Assembly (NCBI GenBank): GCA_910587935.1 | Contig: CAJUNP010000006.1 | Span: forward strand, 1 to 64,000 | DNA length: 64,000 nt | Direction: 5' to 3' | From: an uncultured Lachnospiraceae bacterium | GTDB lineage: Bacteria > Bacillota > Clostridia > Lachnospirales > Lachnospiraceae | Shown: piece by piece, positions 30,257 to 38,429 of the stretch | Numbering within the stretch: the stretch's first letter is position 1 | Layout of the letters: each line of letters starts with the position of its first letter | Position numbers and translations under genes: made by a program | The notes under the pieces: generated by a model | The model's database searches: none | What the model was told of the DNA's origin: nothing | The model's input: the letters and a program-made list of their open reading frames with translations, nothing else

Positions 30257-31441
30257 ATGATTTATGCGGATCATGCGGCAACAACCAAAATGAGCGGGAC
30301 AGCCGTGCGTGAAATGCTGTATTATATGGAGGAAGTATGGGGAAATCCTTCCAGCCTGTATGGAACCGGGCAGAAGGCGGCCGAAGCTCTTTGGTCTGCC
30401 AGAGAACGTATTGCCGCCTGTCTGCATGCAAAAGCCGGGGAAATCTATTTTACTTCCGGTGGAAGCGAGGCCGATAACCAGGCAATTCTGTCTGCTGCCG
30501 GAAAAGGAAAAAGGGAAGGCAGAAAACATATTGTTTCTACGGCTTTTGAACATCATGCCGTGCTGCATACTTTAAGAAAACTGGAGCGGGAAGGTTTTGA
30601 AGTGGAACTGCTGGACGTTCATGAAAACGGTCTGATTTATGCCGAACAGGTAGAAGAAGCAATTCGTGAGGATACCTGTCTGGTAACGGTCATGTATGCC
30701 AATAACGAAATTGGAACCGTTATGCCGGTTGCAGAAATCGGGGCCGTGTGCCGTAAGAAAAACGTACCGTTTCATACGGACGCCGTGCAGGCGGCGGGAT
30801 ATCTGCCGCTTGATGTACGTTCTCAGAACATAGATTTACTGTCTCTTTCGGCCCATAAGTTTTATGGCCCGAAAGGAATTGGAATTCTATATGCCAGGAC
30901 AGGCGTTCCTTTGACGAATTTGATTGAAGGCGGAGCGCAGGAACGCGGCAAAAGAGCCGGAACCGAAAATGTTCCGGCTATTATGGGCATGGCGGCAGCC
31001 TTGGAAGAAGCGTGCGCCAATCGTCGGAAAAACACCGATAAGTTATTAAAATTGCGCAAAATGCTGATTGATGGGTTGTCAGAAATCCCACATTCCGCAT
31101 TGAACGGAGATGCAGAATGTCGCCTGCCCGGCAATGTAAGCTTTTGTTTTGAAGGAATTGAAGGAGAAAGCCTTCTCTTGCTGCTGGACGATCTGGGAAT
31201 TTGCGCGTCCTCCGGCTCGGCCTGCACTTCCGGTTCTCTTGATCCCAGTCATGTTCTGCTTGCCATTGGCAGGCCCCACGAAGTGGCTCACGGTTCTCTC
31301 AGACTGTCTTTGGGAGCGGATAATACGGAGGAGGAAGTGGGGCGGATTCTGGAAACGGTGCCTCAGATTGTCAAAAGGCTTAGAAATATGTCCCCGCTGT
31401 GGCAGGATAAGCAAAGAGGCAAAAAAGAGTTTTTGCTCTGA
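30257..31441 (+). CDS. cysteine desulfurase (NifS/IscS family)
   Basis: A 394-residue PLP enzyme that takes sulfur from cysteine. The start MIYADHAATTK is canonical. The PLP lysine is Lys201 (SAHKFYGPKG) and the persulfide cysteine is Cys323 in a short SSGSACTSGS loop, as in group I desulfurases. GAGGAAA precedes ATG at 30257. The longer frame upstream overlaps cysK and is rejected. It delivers sulfur to the IscU-like scaffold encoded 22 bases downstream. NifS or IscS naming cannot be decided here. Confidence 0.92.
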   Translation: MIYADHAATTKMSGTAVREMLYYMEEVWGNPSSLYGTGQKAAEALWSARERIAACLHAKAGEIYFTSGGSEADNQAILSAAGKGKREGRKHIVSTAFEHHAVLHTLRKLEREGFEVELLDVHENGLIYAEQVEEAIREDTCLVTVMYANNEIGTVMPVAEIGAVCRKKNVPFHTDAVQAAGYLPLDVRSQNIDLLSLSAHKFYGPKGIGILYARTGVPLTNLIEGGAQERGKRAGTENVPAIMGMAAALEEACANRRKNTDKLLKLRKMLIDGLSEIPHSALNGDAECRLPGNVSFCFEGIEGESLLLLLDDLGICASSGSACTSGSLDPSHVLLAIGRPHEVAHGSLRLSLGADNTEEEVGRILETVPQIVKRLRNMSPLWQDKQRGKKEFLL

Positions 31442-31463
31442 ATGGGAAGAAGGAGGTAAAGGC

Positions 31464-31841
31464 GTGGCATTATACAGTGAAAAAGTAATGGATCATTTTC
31501 GCAATCCGCGGAATGTGGGAACGATTGAAAATGCCGACGGCGTTGGTGAAGCCGGTAACAGCAGGTGCGGCGATATTATGAAAATATATTTAAAAATTGA
31601 AAACGACATTGTGACGGATGTTAAGTTTGAAACTTTCGGATGCGGCTCCGCAATTGCGTCCAGTTCCATGGCAACGGAAATGATTATGGGTAAGCCGCTT
31701 GCCGAAGTGTTAAAACTTACAAATCAGGCGGTTACACAGGCCCTGGACGGTTTACCCACGAATAAGCTGCACTGTTCCGTACTGGCGGAAGAGGCTGTTA
31801 AGGCGGCGGTAAAAGATTATTTCGACAGGAAAAACAGTTAA
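31464..31841 (+). CDS. IscU/NifU-type Fe-S cluster scaffold
   Basis: A 125-residue scaffold on which [2Fe-2S] clusters are built. The three ligand cysteines sit in NSRCGD, FGCGSA and KLHCSV, and YSEKVMDHFRNPRN is the usual N-terminus. The start is GTG at 31464, 7 bases after AGGAGG. It ends the cysK-iscS-iscU operon; a terminator follows about 60 bases later. No hscA, hscB or fdx follows, as is usual in Clostridia. Confidence 0.92.
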   Translation: MALYSEKVMDHFRNPRNVGTIENADGVGEAGNSRCGDIMKIYLKIENDIVTDVKFETFGCGSAIASSSMATEMIMGKPLAEVLKLTNQAVTQALDGLPTNKLHCSVLAEEAVKAAVKDYFDRKNS

Positions 31842-31902
31842 TACTGACTATTCCTGACTTTTTGTAATGATAACCGTTCTGTACATATGAGAAACTTTTT
31901 GA

Positions 31903-31931
31903 GACTTCCACTGCAAAGTGGGAGTTTTCTT
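31903..31931 (+). terminator. terminator after the iscU gene
   Basis: ACTTCCACT (31903-31911) pairs with AGTGGGAGT (31917-31925), one G-T pair, followed by TTTTCTT. The remaining space to 32127 holds the unstarted upstream part of the methyltransferase frame and no other clear feature. Confidence 0.75.
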
Positions 31932-32127
31932 ATGGGTAAGATATGGCTGCGTGATTTTTAAACCTGTAAATTATATTAGGTTATTGAAGTAAATATTTAC
32001 AAAAGTAGATGGCCTATATTAAAATCAAGAACAGGAAAACGGGCAGAAGAACAAATGGCATGAGGTATGGGAGAACAGGACCGAAAATAAAGCAATTTTA
32101 AGCAGCGGAAGCTCCAGAGAAATTTTT

Positions 32128-32700
32128 ATGGAACTCAAACGGATTAACGGCTGGGATGCTGTCGGCAGTATTCCGGAATATGACCAGTTTTATGATCAAT
32201 ATATACAGATTAAAAACGAATTGGAGTTTAGTCCTCGAACTAAGTCTAATCAGATTTCCAGTGTGTTTGAAGTGGGCTGTGGAAGTGGCGCCGGTCTTTA
32301 TTTATTTCAGAATGACGGATATCATGTTGGAGGAATAGATTACTCGGCGCATTTGATCGATATTGCACGCAGAGTTTTAACAAGCCCCGTAGAGCTTATT
32401 TGTGAGGAAGCGGCAAATTCAGCCTGGGACATCCGGTACGATGCTGTTTTGTCTAATAGCGTATTTTCTTATTTTGACAATTACCAATATGCGGAAAAAG
32501 TCCTGGAAGCAATGTATCATAAGGCGAATCAATCCATAGGTATACGGGATATTCATGATATTGAAAAGAAAGAGCAGTTTTTCCGGTTTAGGAAAGGGAT
32601 TGATCCGCATTATGAAGAGAGATATCAGGATTTACCAAAGTTTTTTATGAAAAAGTATTGGAATAATGAATTTGTATTTAACTGTTTTATGAGAAAATGA
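32128..32700 (+). CDS. class I SAM methyltransferase, probably 5'-eroded
   Basis: A 190-residue protein with SAM-binding motif I (VFEVGCGSGAGLYL), GIDYSAHLI and a following Rossmann core. The frame stays open upstream to a TAA at 32020-32022 and encodes protein-like sequence (KWHEVWENRT) without any ATG, GTG or TTG. The original start therefore seems lost. ATG at 32128 has no good ribosome binding site (AGAGAAATTTTT). The gene stands alone between iscU and pyrE. The substrate is unknown. It may be a decaying pseudogene or use the weak internal start. Confidence 0.6.
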   Translation: MELKRINGWDAVGSIPEYDQFYDQYIQIKNELEFSPRTKSNQISSVFEVGCGSGAGLYLFQNDGYHVGGIDYSAHLIDIARRVLTSPVELICEEAANSAWDIRYDAVLSNSVFSYFDNYQYAEKVLEAMYHKANQSIGIRDIHDIEKKEQFFRFRKGIDPHYEERYQDLPKFFMKKYWNNEFVFNCFMRK

Positions 32701-32751
32701 GAGGGTAACAGGCAGCTGATCAGATAATTGGTAAACGAAAAATTTCCTTAA

Positions 32752-32780
32752 TTGAAAAAATGTGGTTAATATGATAAAAT
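32752..32780 (+). promoter_or_regulatory. pyrE promoter
   Basis: TTGAAA (32752-32757), 17-base spacer, TAAAAT (32775-32780), 30 bases ahead of the pyrE start. Confidence 0.65.
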
Positions 32781-32810
32781 AAAAAAGAATAACGCGGAGG
32801 TATGGGTAAT

Positions 32811-33500
32811 ATGGAACGGTACAAACAGGAATTTATCGAATTCATGGTAGACAGCGACGTATTAAAATTTGGAGAGTTTACCTTAAAAAGCGGCAGGAAA
32901 TCACCGTTTTTTATGAATGCGGGAGCATACGTTACAGGTTCCCAGCTTAAAAAACTCGGCGAATATTACGCGAAAGCGATTCATGAAAAGTTCGGGGATG
33001 ATTTCGACGTATTGTTTGGGCCGGCTTACAAGGGGATTCCCTTAAGCGTGACGGCCGCAATCGCTTACAGCGAGCTTTACGGTAAAGAGATCCGGTACTG
33101 TTCGAACAGGAAAGAAGAGAAAGATCACGGAGACACGGGGATTTTACTGGGAAGTAAATTAAAGGACGGCGACCGCGTTGTAATAATCGAAGACGTTACA
33201 ACCTCCGGCAAGTCCATAGAAGAAACTTTCCCGATTCTGACGGCACAGGCGGATGTCTGCATTAAGGGCCTGGTTGTTTCCTTAAACCGTATGGAAAAAG
33301 GAAGGGAGAGCGGGCAGAGCGCTTTAACGGAGATCCGTGAAAAATATGGGTTTGAAGCCCACGCCATTGTAAATATGGCGGAAGTTACGGAGTACTTATA
33401 TAATAAGCCGTATCGTGGCAAAATACTGATCGACGATACGGTCAAGGCGGCAATTGATGCGTATTATGAACAATACGGAGCAGAAGACTGGAAGCGGTGA
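32811..33500 (+). CDS. pyrE: orotate phosphoribosyltransferase
   Basis: A 229-residue enzyme adding PRPP ribose-phosphate to orotate to give OMP, the substrate of PyrF (encoded at 23827). FTLKSGRKSPFFMNAG and the PRPP loop VVIIEDVTTSGKS are diagnostic. ATG at 32811 lies 10 bases after GGAGG; ATG at 32802 is only one base from it and is rejected. It has its own promoter and is followed by small membrane protein genes rather than other pyr genes. Confidence 0.93.
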   Translation: MERYKQEFIEFMVDSDVLKFGEFTLKSGRKSPFFMNAGAYVTGSQLKKLGEYYAKAIHEKFGDDFDVLFGPAYKGIPLSVTAAIAYSELYGKEIRYCSNRKEEKDHGDTGILLGSKLKDGDRVVIIEDVTTSGKSIEETFPILTAQADVCIKGLVVSLNRMEKGRESGQSALTEIREKYGFEAHAIVNMAEVTEYLYNKPYRGKILIDDTVKAAIDAYYEQYGAEDWKR

Positions 33501-33529
33501 GACCGCTCGCTGAAAGAATGGAGGTCAGT

Positions 33530-33682
33530 ATGGAAGAAAAAGTGTACAAGACGATGAGTGGTTCCGGAGCGCTTAATATTGCGCTTGGCGTTGTGGCAAT
33601 CGTTGTAGGGATTGTCAGCGGGGTCCTCCTGATTATTGCCGGAGGCAAGCTGCTTGCCGGAAAGTCTAAAATTATGTTTTAA
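33530..33682 (+). CDS. 50-residue single-pass membrane protein
   Basis: A very small protein: a short charged N-terminus, then a Gly/Val/Ile-rich hydrophobic helix of about 30 residues, then a Lys-rich end. ATG at 33530 has GGAGG 5 bases before it. It lies 29 bases after pyrE. I do not recognise a named family. The size and glycine pattern suggest a membrane-embedded structural or stress peptide. The good ribosome site and compact context support it as real. Confidence 0.65.
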   Translation: MEEKVYKTMSGSGALNIALGVVAIVVGIVSGVLLIIAGGKLLAGKSKIMF

Positions 33683-33685
33683 GCA

Positions 33686-33717
33686 GAATGGGCGTTCCCG
33701 TCAGGGGATGCCCATTC
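33686..33717 (+). terminator. strong stem-loop after the small membrane gene
   Basis: GAATGGGC (33686-33693) pairs with GCCCATTC (33710-33717), extended inward by TCCC/GGGG. No T run follows, so termination is uncertain; it could stabilise the pyrE transcript. Confidence 0.45.
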
Positions 33718-33746
33718 GGAAGTTATAGGAAGGCACAGGTTTTAAA

Positions 33747-34073
33747 ATGATAAAAAAATCGGGTTATATGTTTACAAACAGAAAGCATCCCAAACGGGCG
33801 GTTATGGCCACTATTTTAGGCTGTATCAGTCTGCTTTCCCTTGCTGCCGTAATATATTTAAGCTATAGCACACAGGGAGCAGGCTATGGATCTACGGGCA
33901 TGACAGGACTCTTAATTACGGTATTTTCGCTGACCGGCCTGGTTTTGGGGATACTGACCGTAATGGAAAAAGAACGCTATCTGTTTTTTCCCGTAATGGG
34001 AATTCTGCTGAATACGGCGTCTCTGGCAGGAATCAGCATAATTTTGTACGCGGGAGCTAATTTGGGATACTGA
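33747..34073 (+). CDS. DUF6142-like membrane protein
   Basis: A 108-residue protein with about three hydrophobic segments (about 19-42, 52-72, 78-102) and a basic start, FTNRKHPKRAVMATILG. This pattern recalls DUF6142, a small membrane family of unknown role in Lachnospiraceae. It lies 13 bases before the M29 peptidase gene, which suggests co-expression. The ribosome site (AGGAAGG) is some 15 bases away. Confidence 0.6.
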   Translation: MIKKSGYMFTNRKHPKRAVMATILGCISLLSLAAVIYLSYSTQGAGYGSTGMTGLLITVFSLTGLVLGILTVMEKERYLFFPVMGILLNTASLAGISIILYAGANLGY

Positions 34074-34086
34074 CGGAAGGGAGACT

Positions 34087-36174
34087 ATGGCGGAAGTGAA
34101 TAAAGAAACGATGGAATTCTTAACAGAGCGGTACCTGCTTGTAAAGGAACGGATTGAAGCCGTTATATGGGAAAAAAATTTAATTGGCGCGTTTCATGGT
34201 TTTTTTCATAAAACCGCAGGCTTTTTACTGAAGCTTGTGGAGGAATGGGATTTCGTGGGAAGCGAAGCCTATGGAAGGGCTTCCCTTCAGGAGCTTCGGG
34301 AGCGCAATCACGCCCTTTATGCGCCTGCTTTGGCGGATACTTATGAGGAGAGCTTTCTGAATCCTGCCTTTGCGGTTAAAAGTCTGGGAGAGACGTACGG
34401 GCAGCTTTTATCCTTTCTTGCCTGTGAAATGTTTGCGGCGATTCCCTGTGTGTTCGAAAGAGACCTTTTTGGTCTGACTATACGCATGGAATTGTTTGTG
34501 GAGATATATAATGCTTTTTGCTATTCCTGGGAGGAGGAGCGCGGACTTCCGAAGAAGGAAGCGGTCCGCGATATTCTTTACTGGTTTGTCAGCGATTATC
34601 AGGACGCGGCGTGCGAGCAAAGAATAGGGGAGCAGCTCGGCGTGATAAGCGGTGTTGCGGACTCTCTGGTACGGGAAAGCGATCTGTGCGATCTTCGCTA
34701 TCTGTACCGCTACGGCGAATATGTAACGGAAGAGGAAGAGCGTCTGGCAGCTTATCTGAACGGACTGCCGGAGGAGGAAATCAGACGGATAGCGGATACG
34801 TTTACGGAAGGGTACAGAATCGGGTTTGAGGTAACGGGAAAAGATCTGGGCAAAAAGAAAACGGCTGCGGTTTATTATCAGGCAGGCTTTGAACGTTTGG
34901 TCAGACAGGCAGCCATAAATTTTGAAAAGCTGGGACTGAAAACAATTCTGTTTCGCAGCGCCGCAAGCGCGTTGAACGGTAAAAGTCTGAACAAAAGCGG
35001 ATTTTACGGACATTCCTGCAACAGACAGTTTGAATATGACCACAGCGAGGACGCGGCCATATATCTGGATAAGGCATATGTTAACAGGCGGCTTGACGCA
35101 TTAAAAACTTCTTACGAAAAATATAAAGAACAGGCGGCCGTATACGGCGGTCCGGCGGTAATCGAAGTGTTTGGAGAAAAGCCCTTCGCACCCGTTGTAA
35201 AAAAGGAGAACTGCCGTCTGAATGAAAAACAGCAGAAACTTCAGGCGGAATATAAAACTGCGTCGGGAGAACTGGTGAACCGGTATATCAAAGGCGAAGA
35301 GCGGAGTTTTACGATTATTGCTTTTCCGGCTCCGGCTGTGGGAGAACAGTTTGAAGCCATTTTTAATGAAACGTTAAAAATCAATACGCTGGATTATACC
35401 TTATACCAGGGCCTGCAGCAGACGCTGATCGACGCGTTAAACAAAGCGGAGTTTGTGGATATCAAAGGAATGAACGGAAACCGCACCGATCTGCGGATAG
35501 CCCTTCATGAATTGTCGGAGCCGGAGAAAGAGACGAATTTTGAAAACTGCGTTGCGGATGTGAATATTCCTGTGGGAGAAGTTTTTACTTCGCCCAGGCT
35601 GAAAGGAACAAACGGAATCCTTCATGTAAAAAGAGTCTTTTTAAACGAGTTGGAATACAGAGATCTGGAGGTTGAGCTCAGGGACGGCATGACACAGACG
35701 TATACCTGTGGTAATTTTGACAGTGCCGAAGAAGGGACGCGTTATGTCAGAGAACATGTCCTGTACCACCATGAAGCCCTGCCGCTCGGAGAATTTGCCA
35801 TCGGTACGAATACTGCGGCTTATGTGATGGCAAGGCGTTTCGGCATTGAGGATAAACTTCCTATATTAATTGCGGAAAAAACCGGTCCCCACTTTGCACT
35901 GGGGGATACCTGCTATTCTCATGCGGAGGAGGTGCCTGTATATAATCCGGACGGGAAAGAAATTGTGGCAAGGGACAATGAAATATCATTACTTCGAAAG
36001 GTCGATGCCGGCAAAGCGTACTTCAACTGCCACACGGACATTACGATTCCCTATGACGAACTGGGCGAACTGACGGCAGTCTGCAGGGACGGGAGCCGGA
36101 TTCCCCTGCTTGCGGAGGGAAGATTTGTACTGAAGGGACTGGAGGTCTTAAACGGTCCGTTAGAAGAATTGTAA
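34087..36174 (+). CDS. M29-type aminopeptidase with long N-terminal extension
   Basis: A 695-residue protein; M29 peptidases are usually about 410. The C-terminal 300 residues carry the family's metal ligands in order: Glu498 (GEVFTSP), Glu569 (LGEFAIGTN), His602 (GPHFALGD), Tyr610, His649 and Asp651 (CHTDI). The first 350 or so residues are helical, Glu-rich and unlike any family I can name. M29 enzymes remove N-terminal residues using two metal ions in the cytosol. GGAAGGGAG precedes ATG. It lies 13 bases after the membrane gene and before purE with its own promoter. Confidence 0.85.
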   Translation: MAEVNKETMEFLTERYLLVKERIEAVIWEKNLIGAFHGFFHKTAGFLLKLVEEWDFVGSEAYGRASLQELRERNHALYAPALADTYEESFLNPAFAVKSLGETYGQLLSFLACEMFAAIPCVFERDLFGLTIRMELFVEIYNAFCYSWEEERGLPKKEAVRDILYWFVSDYQDAACEQRIGEQLGVISGVADSLVRESDLCDLRYLYRYGEYVTEEEERLAAYLNGLPEEEIRRIADTFTEGYRIGFEVTGKDLGKKKTAAVYYQAGFERLVRQAAINFEKLGLKTILFRSAASALNGKSLNKSGFYGHSCNRQFEYDHSEDAAIYLDKAYVNRRLDALKTSYEKYKEQAAVYGGPAVIEVFGEKPFAPVVKKENCRLNEKQQKLQAEYKTASGELVNRYIKGEERSFTIIAFPAPAVGEQFEAIFNETLKINTLDYTLYQGLQQTLIDALNKAEFVDIKGMNGNRTDLRIALHELSEPEKETNFENCVADVNIPVGEVFTSPRLKGTNGILHVKRVFLNELEYRDLEVELRDGMTQTYTCGNFDSAEEGTRYVREHVLYHHEALPLGEFAIGTNTAAYVMARRFGIEDKLPILIAEKTGPHFALGDTCYSHAEEVPVYNPDGKEIVARDNEISLLRKVDAGKAYFNCHTDITIPYDELGELTAVCRDGSRIPLLAEGRFVLKGLEVLNGPLEEL

Positions 36175-36182
36175 ATTAAGCA

Positions 36183-36211
36183 TTGCAGTAAAAACAAAAA
36201 TTTAGTAAACT
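36183..36211 (+). promoter_or_regulatory. pur operon promoter
   Basis: TTGCAG (36183-36188), 17-base spacer, TAAACT (36206-36211), 30 bases ahead of purE. The leader is too short for a purine riboswitch. Confidence 0.5.
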
Positions 36212-36241
36212 AGTAAGAGAATATGGAATGGAGGGATTAAG

Positions 36242-36751
36242 ATGGCGAAAGTAGGTATTGTTATGGGAAGCGATTCCGATCTTCCGGTTATGGCCAAGGC
36301 GGCGGATATCCTGGAAGAACTGGGAATTTCCTATGAGATGAAGATTATTTCCGCACACAGAGAACCGGACGTTTTCTTTGAGTACGCAAAGACGGCGGAG
36401 GAGAAAGGCTTCAAGGTGATTATCGCAGGCGCGGGTATGGCGGCCCATCTTCCGGGCATGTGCGCCGCAATTTTTCCCATGCCGGTGATCGGGATTCCCA
36501 TGCATACGACTTCACTGGGAGGAAGGGACTCCCTGTATTCCATCGTGCAGATGCCTTCCGGGATTCCGGTTGCGACCGTCGCCATTAACGGAGGAGCCAA
36601 CGCGGGACTTCTGGCGGCGAAGATTCTGGCTGTTTCCGACGGCGAACTGCTCGGCAGATTAAAAGCGTACAGCGCCGGACTCAAGGAAAGCGTGGAGAAG
36701 AAAGACGCCAAGCTCCAGGAGACCGGATATAGAAAATACATGGAAAAATAA
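36242..36751 (+). CDS. purE: 5-(carboxyamino)imidazole ribonucleotide mutase
   Basis: A 169-residue class I PurE that shifts the carboxyl of N5-CAIR to CAIR in purine synthesis. VGIVMGSDSDLPVM, IISAHREPD and AGAGMAAHLPGM are canonical. ATG at 36242 follows GGAGGG. It begins the purE-purM-purN-purD operon. No purK is nearby, so either purK lies elsewhere or CO2 is used directly. Confidence 0.95.
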   Translation: MAKVGIVMGSDSDLPVMAKAADILEELGISYEMKIISAHREPDVFFEYAKTAEEKGFKVIIAGAGMAAHLPGMCAAIFPMPVIGIPMHTTSLGGRDSLYSIVQMPSGIPVATVAINGGANAGLLAAKILAVSDGELLGRLKAYSAGLKESVEKKDAKLQETGYRKYMEK

Positions 36752-36786
36752 GGAGCCGTTAACCGGCTGTTATAAGGAGAAAAATA

Positions 36787-37812
36787 ATGGATTACAAAAA
36801 TGCAGGCGTTGATATTGAAGCAGGATACAAGTCCGTAGAATTAATGAAAAAGTATGTGAAGGAAACCATGCGTCCGGAAGTGATCGGAGGCATTGGAGGA
36901 TTTTCGGGAGCTTTTTCGCTAAGTGCCGTTAAGAATATGGAACATCCCGTTTTACTGTCGGGAACCGACGGCGTAGGCACCAAGCTGAAGCTGGCGTTTT
37001 TAATGGACAAACACGATACGATCGGAATCGACTGTGTGGCAATGTGCGTCAACGACGTGGCATGCGCCGGCGGGGAACCGTTATTTTTCCTGGATTATAT
37101 AGCGTGTGGCAAGAATTTTCCCGAAAAGATCGCATCCATTGTAAAAGGCGTTGCGGAAGGCTGCAGGCAGGCGGGCGCCGCATTGATTGGCGGAGAGACG
37201 GCGGAGCATCCCGGACTGATGCCGGAGGAAGAATATGATCTGGCAGGTTTTGCGGTTGCCGTGGCCGATGAGAAAGATTTAATTACAGGAGAGAACATAA
37301 AACCGGGTGATGTGTTGATCGGAATTGCATCTTCCGGTGTGCACAGCAACGGTTTTTCGTTGGTGCGTAAAGTATTTGCTATGACGAAGGAAAGTCTTGA
37401 CACCTATTATGAGGAGCTGGGGACGACTCTTGGAGAAGCGCTGTTAGTTCCCACCAAAATTTATGTGAAGGCATTGAAAGCGGTAAAAGAAGCGGGAGTC
37501 CGGATAAAGGGATGCAGCCATATTACGGGCGGAGGTTTTTATGAGAATATTCCCCGTATGCTTCCGGACGGCGTATGTGCAAACGTGAAAAAGGACAGCT
37601 ATGAAGTGCCGGCTGTTTTCAAATTATTACAGAAAACAGGCAATATTGCGGATGAGATGATGTACAATACATATAACATGGGCCTTGGAATGGTTCTGGC
37701 AGTAGCACCCGAAGATGCGGAAAAAACCATGGAAGCAGTACGGGCGGCGGGCGATACGCCTTATCTTGTAGGAAACTGCGGGGCAGGAGAAAAGGGAGTA
37801 ACCATATGTTAG
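36787..37812 (+). CDS. purM: phosphoribosylformylglycinamidine cyclo-ligase (AIR synthetase)
   Basis: A 341-residue ATP-dependent enzyme that closes the imidazole ring of AIR. YKNAGVDIEAGYKSVELM, LSGTDGVGTKLKLA, GGETAEHPG and ITGGGFYENIPRML match the PurM family. TAAGGAG precedes ATG. Its end overlaps purN by 7 bases, so these purine steps are translated together. Confidence 0.95.
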   Translation: MDYKNAGVDIEAGYKSVELMKKYVKETMRPEVIGGIGGFSGAFSLSAVKNMEHPVLLSGTDGVGTKLKLAFLMDKHDTIGIDCVAMCVNDVACAGGEPLFFLDYIACGKNFPEKIASIVKGVAEGCRQAGAALIGGETAEHPGLMPEEEYDLAGFAVAVADEKDLITGENIKPGDVLIGIASSGVHSNGFSLVRKVFAMTKESLDTYYEELGTTLGEALLVPTKIYVKALKAVKEAGVRIKGCSHITGGGFYENIPRMLPDGVCANVKKDSYEVPAVFKLLQKTGNIADEMMYNTYNMGLGMVLAVAPEDAEKTMEAVRAAGDTPYLVGNCGAGEKGVTIC

Positions 37813-38429
37813 AGATTGTGGTATGCGTATCCGGCGGAGGAACCAACCTGCAGGCTTTAATTGATGCCGTGGAAGACGGGCGTGTTGCAAATGTCCGGAT
37901 CAAAGGAGTAATCAGCAATAACAGGAACGCCAGGGCGTTGGAGCGAGCCGGCCGGCACGGAATCAGTTCCTGCTGCATCTCCCCAAAGGATTATGAAAGC
38001 AGAGAACTGTTTAACGAAGCGTTTTTACGGCAGATGATAAGCTGGAATCCGGATCTGATAGTGCTTGCCGGTTTTTTGGTGGCGATACCGGAACAGATGG
38101 TAAGGGAATTTGCGGATAGAATTATCAATATCCATCCATCTCTGATTCCGTCCTTTTGCGGCGTGGGGTATTATGGCCTGAAGGTACATGAAGCCGTTTT
38201 GAAGAGGGGCGTAAAGGTAACGGGAGCTACCGTTCATTTTGTGGATGAGGGAATGGATACCGGAAGAATTATCAGTCAGAAAGCGGTGTCGGTAGAAGAA
38301 GGCGATACGCCGGAAATTCTGCAGCGCCGTGTTATGGAGCAGGCAGAGTGGATTCTGCTTCCCGAAGCGGTACACGGCATTGCTGACGGTCGGATTGCAT
38401 ATGGCGGAAAAAGGAGACAGGCAGAATGA
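37806..38429 (+). CDS. purN: phosphoribosylglycinamide formyltransferase
   Basis: A 207-residue enzyme that formylates GAR using 10-formyl-tetrahydrofolate. VCVSGGGTNLQALID, GVISNNRNARAL, the active-site NIHPSLIPSF (with Asn and His) and VDEGMDTGRII are present. ATG at 37806 has GGGAG 7 bases before it inside purM. It overlaps purD by ATGA. Confidence 0.94.
   Translation: MLEIVVCVSGGGTNLQALIDAVEDGRVANVRIKGVISNNRNARALERAGRHGISSCCISPKDYESRELFNEAFLRQMISWNPDLIVLAGFLVAIPEQMVREFADRIINIHPSLIPSFCGVGYYGLKVHEAVLKRGVKVTGATVHFVDEGMDTGRIISQKAVSVEEGDTPEILQRRVMEQAEWILLPEAVHGIADGRIAYGGKRRQAE

Noticed and set aside
31149..31463. N-terminal extension of the IscU-like protein
   Set aside because: It overlaps the desulfurase gene; the GTG at 31464 has an ideal AGGAGG and begins the family's normal N-terminus.
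32009..32101. 30-residue basic peptide frame upstream of the methyltransferase
   Set aside because: No ribosome binding site, and it overlaps the better protein-like frame of the methyltransferase.
36175..36241. Purine riboswitch or PurR box before purE
   Set aside because: Only 67 bases, no conserved aptamer elements or PurR-box pair seen.
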